Position numbers and translations under genes: made by a program
The notes under the pieces: generated by a model
What the model was told of the DNA's origin: nothing
What the model saw: the letters and a program-made list of their open reading frames with translations, nothing else
The model's database searches: none
Assembly: GCA_024643915.1 (NCBI GenBank)
Contig: JAHEMB010000161.1
Coordinates: 1-7,294, forward strand
DNA from: Rhodothermaceae bacterium
GTDB taxonomy: Bacteria; Bacteroidota; Rhodothermia; Rhodothermales; JAHEMB01
DNA length: 7,294 bases
Direction of reading: 5' to 3'
In this document: positions 1-5,464 of the stretch, one piece after another
Position numbering within the stretch: position 1 is the stretch's first letter
How the letters are laid out: the number at the start of each line of letters is the position of its first letter

Positions 1-40
1 TACGCCCGTGAGGCCTCGTCCACGCTTCGCTACCGCGTAG

Positions 41-1498
41 CTACGCTACGACCGTGAGCTCTTCGCCCTGCGCGACGTCTTCGTTCGCCGCGACCCAATT
101 CTCCTCGAACCGGTCGTTCACGTAGGCGACCTCATGCCCGAGGCGAGCCAGCAGCGCTGAGGCGGCCGCGGCGCGGCTGCCCGTGCGGCAATAGACGAGC
201 AGCTTCTTACCGGCTGGCACCTCGTCTTTCCGGACCCAGAGCCGCGTGTGGGCGATGTTCTGCGAGCCCGGCACGTGCGCTGCCGTAAACTCCGACAAGC
301 GCCGCACGTCGAGCGCGACGATGTCTTCTTGCCCCCGAAGCGCCCCGACCTGCGCGAAGTCGATCTCGTCGATCGTTGCCAGTGCGCCGCCAGAATCCTG
401 ATAATGTGCCAGCGTCTCCCGCGTAGCGAAGCCGACGATGTTGTCGAGGCCGATACGGATGAGGTCGCGCACCGCCTCATCCAGCCGGTGCTCCTCGATG
501 ATCAGGTAGATCGGGGTCTCTGTTTCGACGTAGGAGCCTGCAATCGTGTTGAAGGTCTTGTCCATCGGAGCGTAGAGCGCGCCCGGCAGGTGCCCGGCCA
601 TGAAGCCCGAGCGGTCGATGCGGGTGTCGAGGACCGCGACGTCCAGGCGGCCGGCCAAGGCGCTGAGTTCGTCCGTCGTCAGGCGCCGGGGTTGCGGCAG
701 CGTGCCCAGGATTTTCGGGCCGCGCTTGTTGTCGCGCTTCATTCGGGCGAAGTACATCGGCGGTTCGGGCTGGCCTTCGAGGATGAACGCGACGAACGCG
801 TCTTCGCCGCGCCGGGCCGCGTCGATGGAGGCGTTGAAGCGCCGCTCATAACCCACCGTCGACTCGGGCACGGCGCCGAGGGCTTTGCCGCAGGCGCTGC
901 CGGCGCCGTGCGCGGGCCACAGTTGCAGGAAGTCCGGCAGATTGAGGAAGCGCTGGACCGAGCGGTAGAGCGTCCGCGCCGACGGCTCCATCATTCCGGT
1001 CTGTCCCGCAGCCGACTCGAGCAGGTCGGGCCGCCCGAGGTCGCCCACGAAGACAAAGTCGCCGCTGACAATGCCCATCGGCTCGTTGGCGCCGCCGCCG
1101 TGGTCGGTGATGAGGAAGCTGAGGTGTTCGGGCGTATGCCCCGGCGTATGAACCGCCTTCACTTCGATGTTGCCCACGTTGAACGTGTCGCCATCTGTGA
1201 GCAACTGATAGTCGTAGTTGCTGCCGAGGAGCCATTCGTACTTCCAGTCGGCATCGCCTTCGTCCGAGGCGTAGACCCTGGCGCCGCGCTCGGCGAACTC
1301 GCGCATGCCGGAGAGATAATCGGCATGGATATGCGTGTCCGCCACGGCGACGATTCGCAGGTCCTCTTGCTCCGCTATCTCGATGTAGCGGTCGATGTCG
1401 CGCTCAGGGTCGATGACGATAGCTTCGCCTGTGGCCTGGCAGCCGATGAGGTAGGCGTACTGTGAGAGTTTTTCGTCGAAGATCTGTCGAAAGAGCAT
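41..1498 (-). CDS. Persulfide dioxygenase-rhodanese fusion (Blh/CstB type)
   Basis: A 485-residue cytoplasmic protein with an N-terminal metallo-beta-lactamase fold (about 1-250) and two rhodanese domains (about 270-370 and 380-480). The MBL part has THIHAD (H56, H58, D60), HTPGH (H117, H121) and SGDFVFVGDLGRPD (D147, D153). By analogy with ETHE1, H56, H121 and D147 would bind the single Fe(II). The family oxidises glutathione or CoA persulfide to sulfite. The second rhodanese has the active loop CRTGSR (C437); the first has no cysteine in its loop (IYLIIEEHRL) and is probably a structural pseudo-rhodanese. C20 and C203 (GSACGK) sit where I recall reactive cysteines in staphylococcal CstB. 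The ATG at 1498 has a GGAGG 7 bases upstream. It is the last gene of the YeeE/YedE operon, 70 bases after its neighbour. The domain assignment is secure; the exact substrate is inferred. Confidence 0.93.
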   Translation of the reverse strand: MLFRQIFDEKLSQYAYLIGCQATGEAIVIDPERDIDRYIEIAEQEDLRIVAVADTHIHADYLSGMREFAERGARVYASDEGDADWKYEWLLGSNYDYQLLTDGDTFNVGNIEVKAVHTPGHTPEHLSFLITDHGGGANEPMGIVSGDFVFVGDLGRPDLLESAAGQTGMMEPSARTLYRSVQRFLNLPDFLQLWPAHGAGSACGKALGAVPESTVGYERRFNASIDAARRGEDAFVAFILEGQPEPPMYFARMKRDNKRGPKILGTLPQPRRLTTDELSALAGRLDVAVLDTRIDRSGFMAGHLPGALYAPMDKTFNTIAGSYVETETPIYLIIEEHRLDEAVRDLIRIGLDNIVGFATRETLAHYQDSGGALATIDEIDFAQVGALRGQEDIVALDVRRLSEFTAAHVPGSQNIAHTRLWVRKDEVPAGKKLLVYCRTGSRAAAASALLARLGHEVAYVNDRFEENWVAANEDVAQGEELTVVA

Positions 1499-1505
1499 GG
1501 TAGAG

Positions 1506-1510
1506 CCTCC
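1506..1510 (-). promoter_or_regulatory. Shine-Dalgarno of the dioxygenase-rhodanese gene
   Basis: GGAGG read on the minus strand, 7 bases before the ATG at 1498. It fixes that start. The two upstream membrane genes of the same operon lack an obvious Shine-Dalgarno, so this gene may be translated more strongly. Confidence 0.7.
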
Positions 1511-1568
1511 AAAAGGGGTTCGTTGATGAGGGAGTGTTCGATGGATGCGGTGTGCTTAGTGCGCGCGC

Positions 1569-2087
1569 TTAGTGAGGAAGCCTGGGGCGTAGCGCCCCGT
1601 AGATCCACGCACCGGCAATAGCGCCCAGGAGCGGCACCAGCATCACGGTGACGCCGCTGCCGATGAGCGCGTAGAGGGGGCCGGGGCAGGCCCCGAGCAG
1701 TGCCCAGCCCGCCCCGAAGAGGGTACCGCCGATGATCTGGCTATAGCCGCGGCTGTATTCCTTTGGGGCGATGGTGATGGCTTCACTGCGCAGGGTCTTC
1801 ACGCCGAAGCGTTTGATGAGGGCGACGGAAACTGCGGCCACCGCGACGGCGAAGCCGATGATGCCGTACATGTGAAAGCTTTGAAAGCGGAACATCTCCT
1901 GGATGCGGAACCAGGAAATGGCTTCACTCTTGGCCAAGACGATTCCGAAGAATGCCCCTACCAGGAGGTACAGCGCGAAGTCGCCCGGTCGCATCACTGG
2001 TCGGGCCTTCGAGGGCCCGGCCGGCTCGGTCTCTATCGCCCGCGGCGCCGGCGGCGCGTTAAGGGTTGGTTCATCGAGGTACGTCAT
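1569..2087 (-). CDS. YeeE/YedE-family membrane protein (DUF6691-like half)
   Basis: A 172-residue inner-membrane protein with about four hydrophobic segments (roughly 37-53, 73-91, 118-142 and 146-165) after a proline-rich, probably cytoplasmic N-terminus. The motif GACPGP (C134) in the third segment is the conserved cysteine region of one half of YeeE/YedE (sulfur/thiosulfate) transporters. In BigR-type operons the transporter is encoded as two adjacent short genes, and this would be the second half. It begins 16 bases after the stop of its partner, so co-translation is likely, and is followed after 70 bases by the persulfide dioxygenase. The ATG at 2087 has no clear Shine-Dalgarno. The probable job is moving thiosulfate or another sulfur species; the substrate is inferred from family and context only. 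Confidence 0.85.
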   Translation of the reverse strand: MTYLDEPTLNAPPAPRAIETEPAGPSKARPVMRPGDFALYLLVGAFFGIVLAKSEAISWFRIQEMFRFQSFHMYGIIGFAVAVAAVSVALIKRFGVKTLRSEAITIAPKEYSRGYSQIIGGTLFGAGWALLGACPGPLYALIGSGVTVMLVPLLGAIAGAWIYGALRPRLPH

Positions 2088-2103
2088 TGTAATCGTAGTA
2101 AGG

Positions 2104-2664
2104 TCAAATCAGAATGGGGTAGACGAAATACGTAATCAAGAGGCCTCCCAGGAAGAAGCCCGCGACGGCAATCAGCGACGGCTTTTCCAGGGTTGCCAGC
2201 CCCATAATGGCGTGGCCCGAGGTACAGCCGCCGGCATAGCGCGCTCCAAACCCCAGCAGCAAACCGCCCACGACGAGGACGATAAAGCCGGGGACTGTCA
2301 GCAGAGCTGGCCAACTGATAAGGTCGGATGGAACCAGGCCATCGAAGTCCTTGATGCCCAGGGCCGCCAGGTCGCCTCGCGTTGCTTCCGAAAGGGCGAT
2401 GGGATCCAGATTGGCCAGCCAGAAGCCGGCGATCAGTCCGCCGAGGAGGATGCCCACGGCGAAGGTCAGATTCCACAGGCCCCGCGCCTTCCAGTCGTAG
2501 GAAAAGTAGGCGAGGCCACGTGGTACCGTCGCTGCGCACACATGGCGCAGGCTCGAAGAGATACCAAAGGCTTTGCCCGTAAGGATCAGCAGCAACGGCA
2601 CCACCAGCCCGAGCAAGGGGCCCGCCACATACCAGGGCCAGGGTTGAGAGAGAAAGTCTAGCAT
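2104..2664 (-). CDS. YeeE/YedE-family sulfur transporter half
   Basis: A 186-residue membrane protein with hydrophobic segments at about 11-30, 64-84, 118-140 and 163-183. It carries two family motifs, GKAFGISSSLRHVC (C43) and GARYAGGCTSGHAIMG (C147). The second is the classic YeeE/YedE signature; in the studied thiosulfate transporter of the family such cysteines lie along the substrate path. It is the first gene of the minus-strand operon, with 16 bases to the next half-transporter. The ATG at 2664 has no evident Shine-Dalgarno but is the only sensible start for the first hydrophobic segment. The promoter should lie in the 211-bp gap shared with the divergent ArsR gene, so control by that regulator is likely. 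The family is clear; the transported sulfur compound is not. Confidence 0.88.
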   Translation of the reverse strand: MLDFLSQPWPWYVAGPLLGLVVPLLLILTGKAFGISSSLRHVCAATVPRGLAYFSYDWKARGLWNLTFAVGILLGGLIAGFWLANLDPIALSEATRGDLAALGIKDFDGLVPSDLISWPALLTVPGFIVLVVGGLLLGFGARYAGGCTSGHAIMGLATLEKPSLIAVAGFFLGGLLITYFVYPILI

Positions 2665-2726
2665 TGCTACGGTTTGTTACAACTTGTCATTACAAGCCCG
2701 ATTCGATGGCGATGTACTACTGTTGA

Positions 2727-2759
2727 GTTATATTGTTTTTGGCTTCACTGTTTATTCAA
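2727..2759 (-). promoter_or_regulatory. Candidate promoter of the sulfur operon
   Basis: On the minus strand TTGAAT (2759-2754) and TATAAC (2732-2727) lie upstream of the first transporter gene. The 21-base spacing is long for sigma-70, so this is tentative. The -35-like element lies inside the inverted repeat at 2743-2768, which would suit repression or redox control by the divergent regulator. Confidence 0.3.
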
Positions 2760-2768
2760 ACAGCGAAG
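2743..2768. promoter_or_regulatory. 26-bp dyad, candidate ArsR-family operator
   Basis: The half-sites CTTCaCTGTTT and AAACAGcGAAG are complementary at 10 of 11 positions around the 4-base centre ATTC. The size and symmetry suit a dimeric winged-helix repressor. It lies between the sulfur operon and its divergent regulator. No T-run follows on either strand, so it does not look like a terminator. Confidence 0.55.
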
Positions 2769-2834
2769 TGGGTCGAGAACGCCTGGCTGTATGACCACAT
2801 AGATCGGAGAGGTAGCATTTAGTGCCTATGTTGA

Positions 2835-2851
2835 AATTGAAGTGGTCAATT
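2835..2851. promoter_or_regulatory. Second small dyad before the regulator
   Basis: AATTGA and TCAATT flank the 5-base spacer AGTGG, about 80 bases before the chosen regulator start. It could be a second operator for autoregulation. It is short enough that chance cannot be excluded in AT-rich DNA. Confidence 0.3.
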
Positions 2852-2929
2852 CTTAGGAGCTATGGATCATGATGGGTGAATATAGATATAACTCTTAGGA
2901 TATTTTATAAGTCAACGGTAAACCGGCTT

Positions 2930-3268
2930 ATGCTCACTAACATGGTGCCCCGCGATATGCTGGAACAGGTGGCCCGGCGCTTCAGGCTGCTGGGAGAGCC
3001 TGTCCGGCTCGAGATCCTGAACTGCCTGCAGGCCAGCGGAGAAATGAACGTGCAGCAACTCGTCGAAGCCACCGGCCAGGGACAGGCCAATGTAAGTAAA
3101 CATCTTCGCCTGCTGGCCGACGAGGGTCTGGTCAGCCGCCGGAAGGAGGGCCTCTACGTCTACTACCGCATCGACGACCCTAGCCTGTCCGGACTCTGTC
3201 TGCTCGTCTGTGGGCAGATCCAGGGACAGCAGAATGCAGGTCGCGTTTCCGTGGAAGAAACGGGATGA
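2930..3268 (+). CDS. ArsR-family regulator, BigR/SqrR-like
   Basis: A winged-helix repressor of about 112 residues. It contains the ArsR core: RFRLLGEPVRLEIL, the recognition helix GQANVSKHLRLLADEGLV and the wing RRKEGLYVYYRID. Cysteines lie at residue 32 (ILNC, helix 2 region) and at 90 and 94 (LCLLVC, last helix). BigR and SqrR sense persulfide through one cysteine in each of these two regions, so a thiol switch is plausible. Residue 32 is shifted by one from the usual ILC position, so the equivalence is not proven. The frame stays open up to a GTG at 2876, but that stretch is AT-rich, unlike the gene. ATG 2930 gives the usual family length; ATG 2942 is also possible. Neither start has a clear Shine-Dalgarno. 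It is divergent from the sulfur operon and probably represses it. Confidence 0.88.
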   Translation: MLTNMVPRDMLEQVARRFRLLGEPVRLEILNCLQASGEMNVQQLVEATGQGQANVSKHLRLLADEGLVSRRKEGLYVYYRIDDPSLSGLCLLVCGQIQGQQNAGRVSVEETG

Positions 3269-3578
3269 ACGCTACATCTGTGAGATGCTGGCCTACGGCG
3301 CCTCGCCGAACGCTTTTGTGGCCGAACAGGCGTCGGCCTTGTTTCCACTGGGCGCCGAGGTGGTCGAGTTGGGGGCAGGCGAAGGCCGGAACGCCGTGTT
3401 TCTGGCCGATGAAGACTACCGGGTCACCGTCGTCAACTACGCGAAGGTCGGCCGCGCCAAAGCGGCGCAGCTTGCCCCGTCGGGCAGTGTCGAAAGCTTC
3501 CGGCCTCAACTCCCATGGCAGGGCAACCGGGCTAACCGCGAATGGACCCTGTGTTACAAAGGGGTGGCCTTCACGTGA
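3234..3578 (+). pseudogene. Truncated class I SAM methyltransferase remnant
   Basis: The first 80 residues resemble the TehB-like/class I methyltransferase group: DERY, then AYGASPNAF, then motif I ELGAGEGRNAVFLA (about 45-58) for S-adenosylmethionine binding. The motif II acidic residue, expected as VDY, reads VNY (N68). After KAAQLA near residue 80 the similarity stops and the last 34 residues look unrelated. The family usually has about 200 residues, so the catalytic C-terminal half is missing, and no continuation was found in the other plus frames. The ATG at 3234 overlaps the 3' end of the ArsR gene by 35 bases, which suggests they once formed an operon. It is probably non-functional. 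The tail at about 3480-3578 may belong to a different, inserted sequence. Confidence 0.7.
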
Positions 3579-3795
3579 GAAAAGGAATATTGTACAACGC
3601 ATAGCTTGGAAAGCCAGGCACCTCGCGCGCCAGTATGTCCCAAACTCTCATCCCCCCTGGTTGATAGCGTCGCATTTCAGTGTTGCGTAGCTGCCGTGAA
3701 CAACGAACATGAGTAGTAAGAGCACGGCGGTCCCCAAAACAATAGAAAACTGATCTACATTAGATCTACAATTCTTTCGGAGGCCCCGTTTCTTT

Positions 3796-3829
3796 GAGAT
3801 GAGACTTTAAGAGAGATGAGACTTTAAGA
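3796..3829. repeat. 17-bp perfect tandem duplication
   Basis: GAGATGAGACTTTAAGA occurs twice, back to back and without mismatch. It is probably a slippage-type duplication in noncoding DNA; no function is apparent. Confidence 0.9.
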
Positions 3830-3856
3830 TGAAATGTGCGGAAACAGAGCGGAATC

Positions 3857-3886
3857 GCTGTATGTGCATACAGCCGGCACCTTTTT
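3857..3886 (+). terminator. Possible intrinsic terminator
   Basis: The stem GCTGTAT/ATACAGC has a 4-base loop (GTGC). A run of five T starts seven bases after the stem. The gap before the T-run is longer than ideal. It could end plus-strand transcription from the regulator and methyltransferase remnant. Confidence 0.3.
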
Positions 3887-3893
3887 GGATACA

Positions 3894-3921
3894 AGGTTAT
3901 ATAATTAAAAATTTATAACCT
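3894..3921. repeat. AT-rich inverted repeat beside the tRNA fragment
   Basis: AGGTTATA and TATAACCT are perfect 8-bp complements around an AT-only 12-base centre. The repeat ends 14 bases from the 3' end of the tRNA-Leu fragment. It may be a weak terminator of the original tRNA transcript or a protein-binding site. Confidence 0.45.
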
Positions 3922-3934
3922 ACATACAATTGAG

Positions 3935-3991
3935 TACCCGGGGAGGGACTCGAACCCTCACAGCCTTGCGGCCAACGGTGTTTGAGACCGT
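3935..3991 (-). tRNA. tRNA-Leu(CAA) 3' remnant, probable att site
   Basis: Read on the minus strand there is a perfect anticodon stem ACGGT/ACCGT around the loop CTCAAAC (anticodon CAA, with U33 and A37). A long variable arm GCC-GCAA-GGC follows, as in class II tRNAs. Then come the T arm GAGGG-TTCGAGT-CCCTC, the acceptor 3' strand CCCGGGT and discriminator A; CCA is not encoded. The matching 5' acceptor strand ACCCGGG is absent upstream. A D-loop-like GAACCGGCA is present at 4003-3995, but no D stem and acceptor can be completed. This looks like the 3' part of a tRNA-Leu gene left at one end of an element integrated into it. Its 3' end points left, so the element should lie to the right. An unusual intact tRNA or a simple pseudogene is less likely. 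Confidence 0.75.
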
Positions 3992-4008
3992 TTATGCCGG
4001 TTCGAAAA

Positions 4009-4077
4009 GCGACCCCGTCGCCTCAAAAACAAAGATTTCAGCGGAAGGCAAAAGTTGCCTTACGCATATGTTACGCA
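4009..4077. repeat. Cluster of short repeats at the element end
   Basis: Just inside the tRNA remnant are GCGAC-ccc-GTCGC (4009-4021), AAGGCAA-aag-TTGCCTT (4045-4061) and TTACGCA twice, 11 bases apart (4060-4066 and 4071-4077). No T-run follows the hairpins. Such clusters near an att core can be arm-type integrase or excisionase sites. That role is inferred from position only. Confidence 0.45.
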
Positions 4078-4101
4078 CGAGGACGGATTTAATCCTCTTT
4101 C

Positions 4102-4392
4102 TCAGGCCAGATCCAGCAGCACTTCGGGATGAGCGGCGGCCACTTGCAACAGCTTCATCGCCGGGCCGGTTGGCTCGCGCCGCCCCTGCTCCCAGTTCTG
4201 GAGCGTCTTGATATTGATGCCCAGCACGTAAGCAAAGTCCTCCTGCGAAAGCCCCATGCGTCGCCGGATCTCACGCGGGTCAGGCTCGCCGACGAAATGA
4301 ACCCGGCCGGCGGGCACATCGGCCTCGCCGCACTGATAGGCCTTCATTTCCTCGATGCTTTCGAGGAGCTGGTTGAAGCGTTCTTCCTTCAT
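4102..4392 (-). CDS. XRE-type HTH regulator (NadS/HigA-like)
   Basis: A 96-residue protein with an N-terminal helical segment (MKEERFNQLLESIEEM) and a C-terminal helix-turn-helix. The HTH has IRRRMGLSQEDFAYVLGI (about 42-59) followed by the strong signature TLQNWEQGRREPTGPA (63-78). This arrangement is typical of NadS/HigA-type antitoxins, which repress their own operon. I chose ATG 4392 over the in-frame TTG at 4401 because it leaves 5 bases after the HEPN stop and matches family N-termini. The usual RelE/HigB toxin is absent. It is instead the third gene of the MNT-HEPN operon, where it may serve as autorepressor. It could also be an orphan antitoxin acquired separately. Confidence 0.88.
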   Translation of the reverse strand: MKEERFNQLLESIEEMKAYQCGEADVPAGRVHFVGEPDPREIRRRMGLSQEDFAYVLGINIKTLQNWEQGRREPTGPAMKLLQVAAAHPEVLLDLA

Positions 4393-4397
4393 GGACT

Positions 4398-4787
4398 TCA
4401 AGTGTTGCTGAGATCCCGTGTGAGCGTCTCGGCGGACTCGACAAAGGTTTCCACATCAAGGAGCAGATCAGCAGCAGCAGCCGTGTCGAAAATGCTGAAA
4501 ATGTCGTAGTCCGCTTTCTGCCGCATCTTCCAGGCGGAGCCAAAAATTTCTCCTTGATGCCGGGGAAAACGCTCCGTCTCCACGAAGCGGGTCCAGAAAC
4601 GATTGTGTATCCCCTTGTGTGTCTTCGGTGATTCGCCCACCTCGACGAGGGCGGCCTGGGCGGCGTAGAAGGCCGCGTAGTAGGACCTATTGATCGCGCT
4701 CTCTACCTCCTCCGCGTCCAGGAGCAGCTGCGCCGCGTGCAGCGTGTGCCGCGCCTTCTTGAGGAGCGCGGCGGCGGTTTCCGTCAT
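4398..4787 (-). CDS. HEPN-domain protein, probable toxin of MNT-HEPN pair
   Basis: A 129-residue all-helical protein of the HEPN/UPF0332 group. Recognisable parts are AINRSYYAAFYAAQAAL (31-47), THKGIHNRF (56-64) and MRQKADYDIF (88-97). Many HEPN toxins are RNases with an R-X4-6-H motif. Here the matching segment is R34-SYYAAF-Y41, with tyrosine where the histidine would be, so RNase activity is uncertain. Its ATG at 4787 overlaps the MNT stop by four bases (ATGA), showing translational coupling. MNT partners are known to neutralise HEPN toxins of the HepT type by adding AMP to a tyrosine. The tyrosine-rich segment could be the target, but this protein belongs to a different HEPN subgroup. A non-toxic accessory role is possible. 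Confidence 0.85.
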   Translation of the reverse strand: MTETAAALLKKARHTLHAAQLLLDAEEVESAINRSYYAAFYAAQAALVEVGESPKTHKGIHNRFWTRFVETERFPRHQGEIFGSAWKMRQKADYDIFSIFDTAAAADLLLDVETFVESAETLTRDLSNT

Positions 4788-5104
4788 AGCTCTATCCCTT
4801 CGGCGTGCACATTGCGGATGAAGGGGCGCCGAAGGTCCTGGTACGTCTCCTCATCGTAGGGGAAGAAAGAGAAGTCGAGGCGGTACCGCTCGAAGAGATC
4901 CATTTGCAGGGAGACGAGTCGCTTGATCTCTTCATAGAGCCTCAGCGGCCCCGCCAGCACCACCAGCACGTCGATGTCACTCTCGGGGCCGGCCTCCCGC
5001 CGGGCCTGCGAGCCGTAGAGGACGACGTGTTGCAGCCGGGCGCCATACATGGCTTCGAGGCGCCGTCTTGCTTCTGAGAGGATGGGTTGTAGTTCGGGCG
5101 CCAT
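4784..5104 (-). CDS. MNT-family minimal nucleotidyltransferase (antitoxin)
   Basis: A 106-residue cytoplasmic nucleotidyltransferase. The longer reading from ATG 5122 contains GSQAR (37-41), SDIDV (D49 and D51, the metal-binding pair) and LDFSF with D83 as the probable third acidic residue; subtract 6 for the chosen start. In MntA-HepT systems this enzyme transfers AMP from ATP to a tyrosine of the HEPN toxin. I chose ATG 5104 because AGGGAG lies eight bases upstream on the minus strand, whereas ATG 5122 has no Shine-Dalgarno. It is the first gene of the operon and overlaps the HEPN gene by four bases. All catalytic residues are present, so it should be active. The antitoxin role is inferred from the pairing. 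Confidence 0.88.
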   Translation of the reverse strand: MAPELQPILSEARRRLEAMYGARLQHVVLYGSQARREAGPESDIDVLVVLAGPLRLYEEIKRLVSLQMDLFERYRLDFSFFPYDEETYQDLRRPFIRNVHAEGIEL

Positions 5105-5112
5105 GCTTCGCG

Positions 5113-5118
5113 CTCCCT
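5113..5118 (-). promoter_or_regulatory. Shine-Dalgarno of the MNT gene
   Basis: AGGGAG on the minus strand ends eight bases before ATG 5104. It decides between the two possible starts. Confidence 0.6.
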
Positions 5119-5159
5119 GCATCAGGTGAACCGGAAGGTAAAACTACGCTATGGGCGGA

Positions 5160-5170
5160 GGCAAGTTGCC
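5160..5170. promoter_or_regulatory. GGCAA-g-TTGCC palindrome before the MNT-HEPN-XRE operon
   Basis: An 11-bp palindrome about 55 bases upstream of the MNT start. The same half-sites, with a 3-base centre, occur at 4047-4059 beyond the other end of the operon. It is a candidate operator for the XRE protein; the different spacing of the two copies argues for caution. Confidence 0.35.
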
Positions 5171-5242
5171 GGCACGCCAAGGCCCGCACTCCTAGCGCGG
5201 TATCGTGGGGAAGCAGATAGCCATCTCGACGGCCGAAGAAAG

Positions 5243-5272
5243 TTATCCACAACGGCGAATTTTTTATGCACA
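5243..5272 (+). promoter_or_regulatory. Two consensus DnaA boxes (candidate origin)
   Basis: TTATCCACA (5243-5251) and TTATGCACA (5264-5272) both match the DnaA box consensus TTATNCACA exactly. They have the same orientation and lie 21 bp apart, two helical turns, with an AT run between them. A degenerate TTATACCGA at 5306-5314 keeps the 21-bp phase (42 bp further on). Perfect boxes in such an arrangement are typical of replication origins. Nearby direct repeats, an RHH gene and a primase support an element-borne origin. DnaA-controlled transcription is the alternative. Confidence 0.55.
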
Positions 5273-5321
5273 CACCTTGAACATGTCAGGCGTCTTTCTT
5301 TAACGTTATACCGATTCTAAC

Positions 5322-5366
5322 AAAAAAGCCCCTCCGAGACTGGTTGCGGGACCGAGTCGGAGGGGC
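5322..5366 (-). terminator. Intrinsic terminator of the small RNA
   Basis: A perfect 10-bp stem, GCCCCTCCGA with TCGGAGGGGC, followed on the minus strand by TTTTTTG. On the plus strand no T-run follows, so it works for minus transcription. No protein gene lies upstream on that strand, which implies a noncoding transcript. Confidence 0.85.
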
Positions 5367-5464
5367 CGTCCAAGACGCAAAGGGGAGACGTGTATGCCTG
5401 CGCTACCTCGGCGGGGTCACCGGGCAGGGGCTTGCTGCATCCGGCCTCTGCGTGTGGGCTGGGG

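Larger units (their letters stand above)
3579..3934. other. Gene-free AT-rich stretch with small repeats
   Basis: I see no convincing gene here. It contains GATCTACA twice at an 11-base interval (3752-3770), a 17-bp tandem duplication (3796-3829), a hairpin followed by a T-run (3857-3886) and an AT-rich inverted repeat (3894-3921). It lies between the methyltransferase remnant and the tRNA-Leu fragment, so it would be chromosomal DNA originally downstream of that tRNA gene. Confidence 0.6.

Noticed and set aside
35..50. Palindrome GCGTAGCTACGC and hairpin near the dioxygenase stop
   Set aside because: No T-run follows on the minus strand, so it is not supported as a terminator.
248..1465. 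Long plus-strand open frame of about 405 codons
   Set aside because: It is fully antisense to the dioxygenase-rhodanese gene, whose motifs are unmistakable, and its translation shows no domain.
1903..2661. Plus-strand open frame of about 250 codons
   Set aside because: It is antisense to both YeeE/YedE genes and low in complexity, a high-GC shadow.
3265..3690. Plus-strand open frame of about 141 codons
   Set aside because: It lies in another frame over the methyltransferase remnant, with an arginine/serine-rich translation and no motif.
3650..3770. Hydrophobic minus-strand frame resembling a membrane segment
   Set aside because: It has no start codon before the hydrophobic part, no Shine-Dalgarno and no recognisable continuation.
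3935..4017. Complete tRNA-Leu gene
   Set aside because: The segment upstream of the anticodon arm cannot supply an acceptor strand pairing with CCCGGGT (best try has two mismatches) or a D stem.
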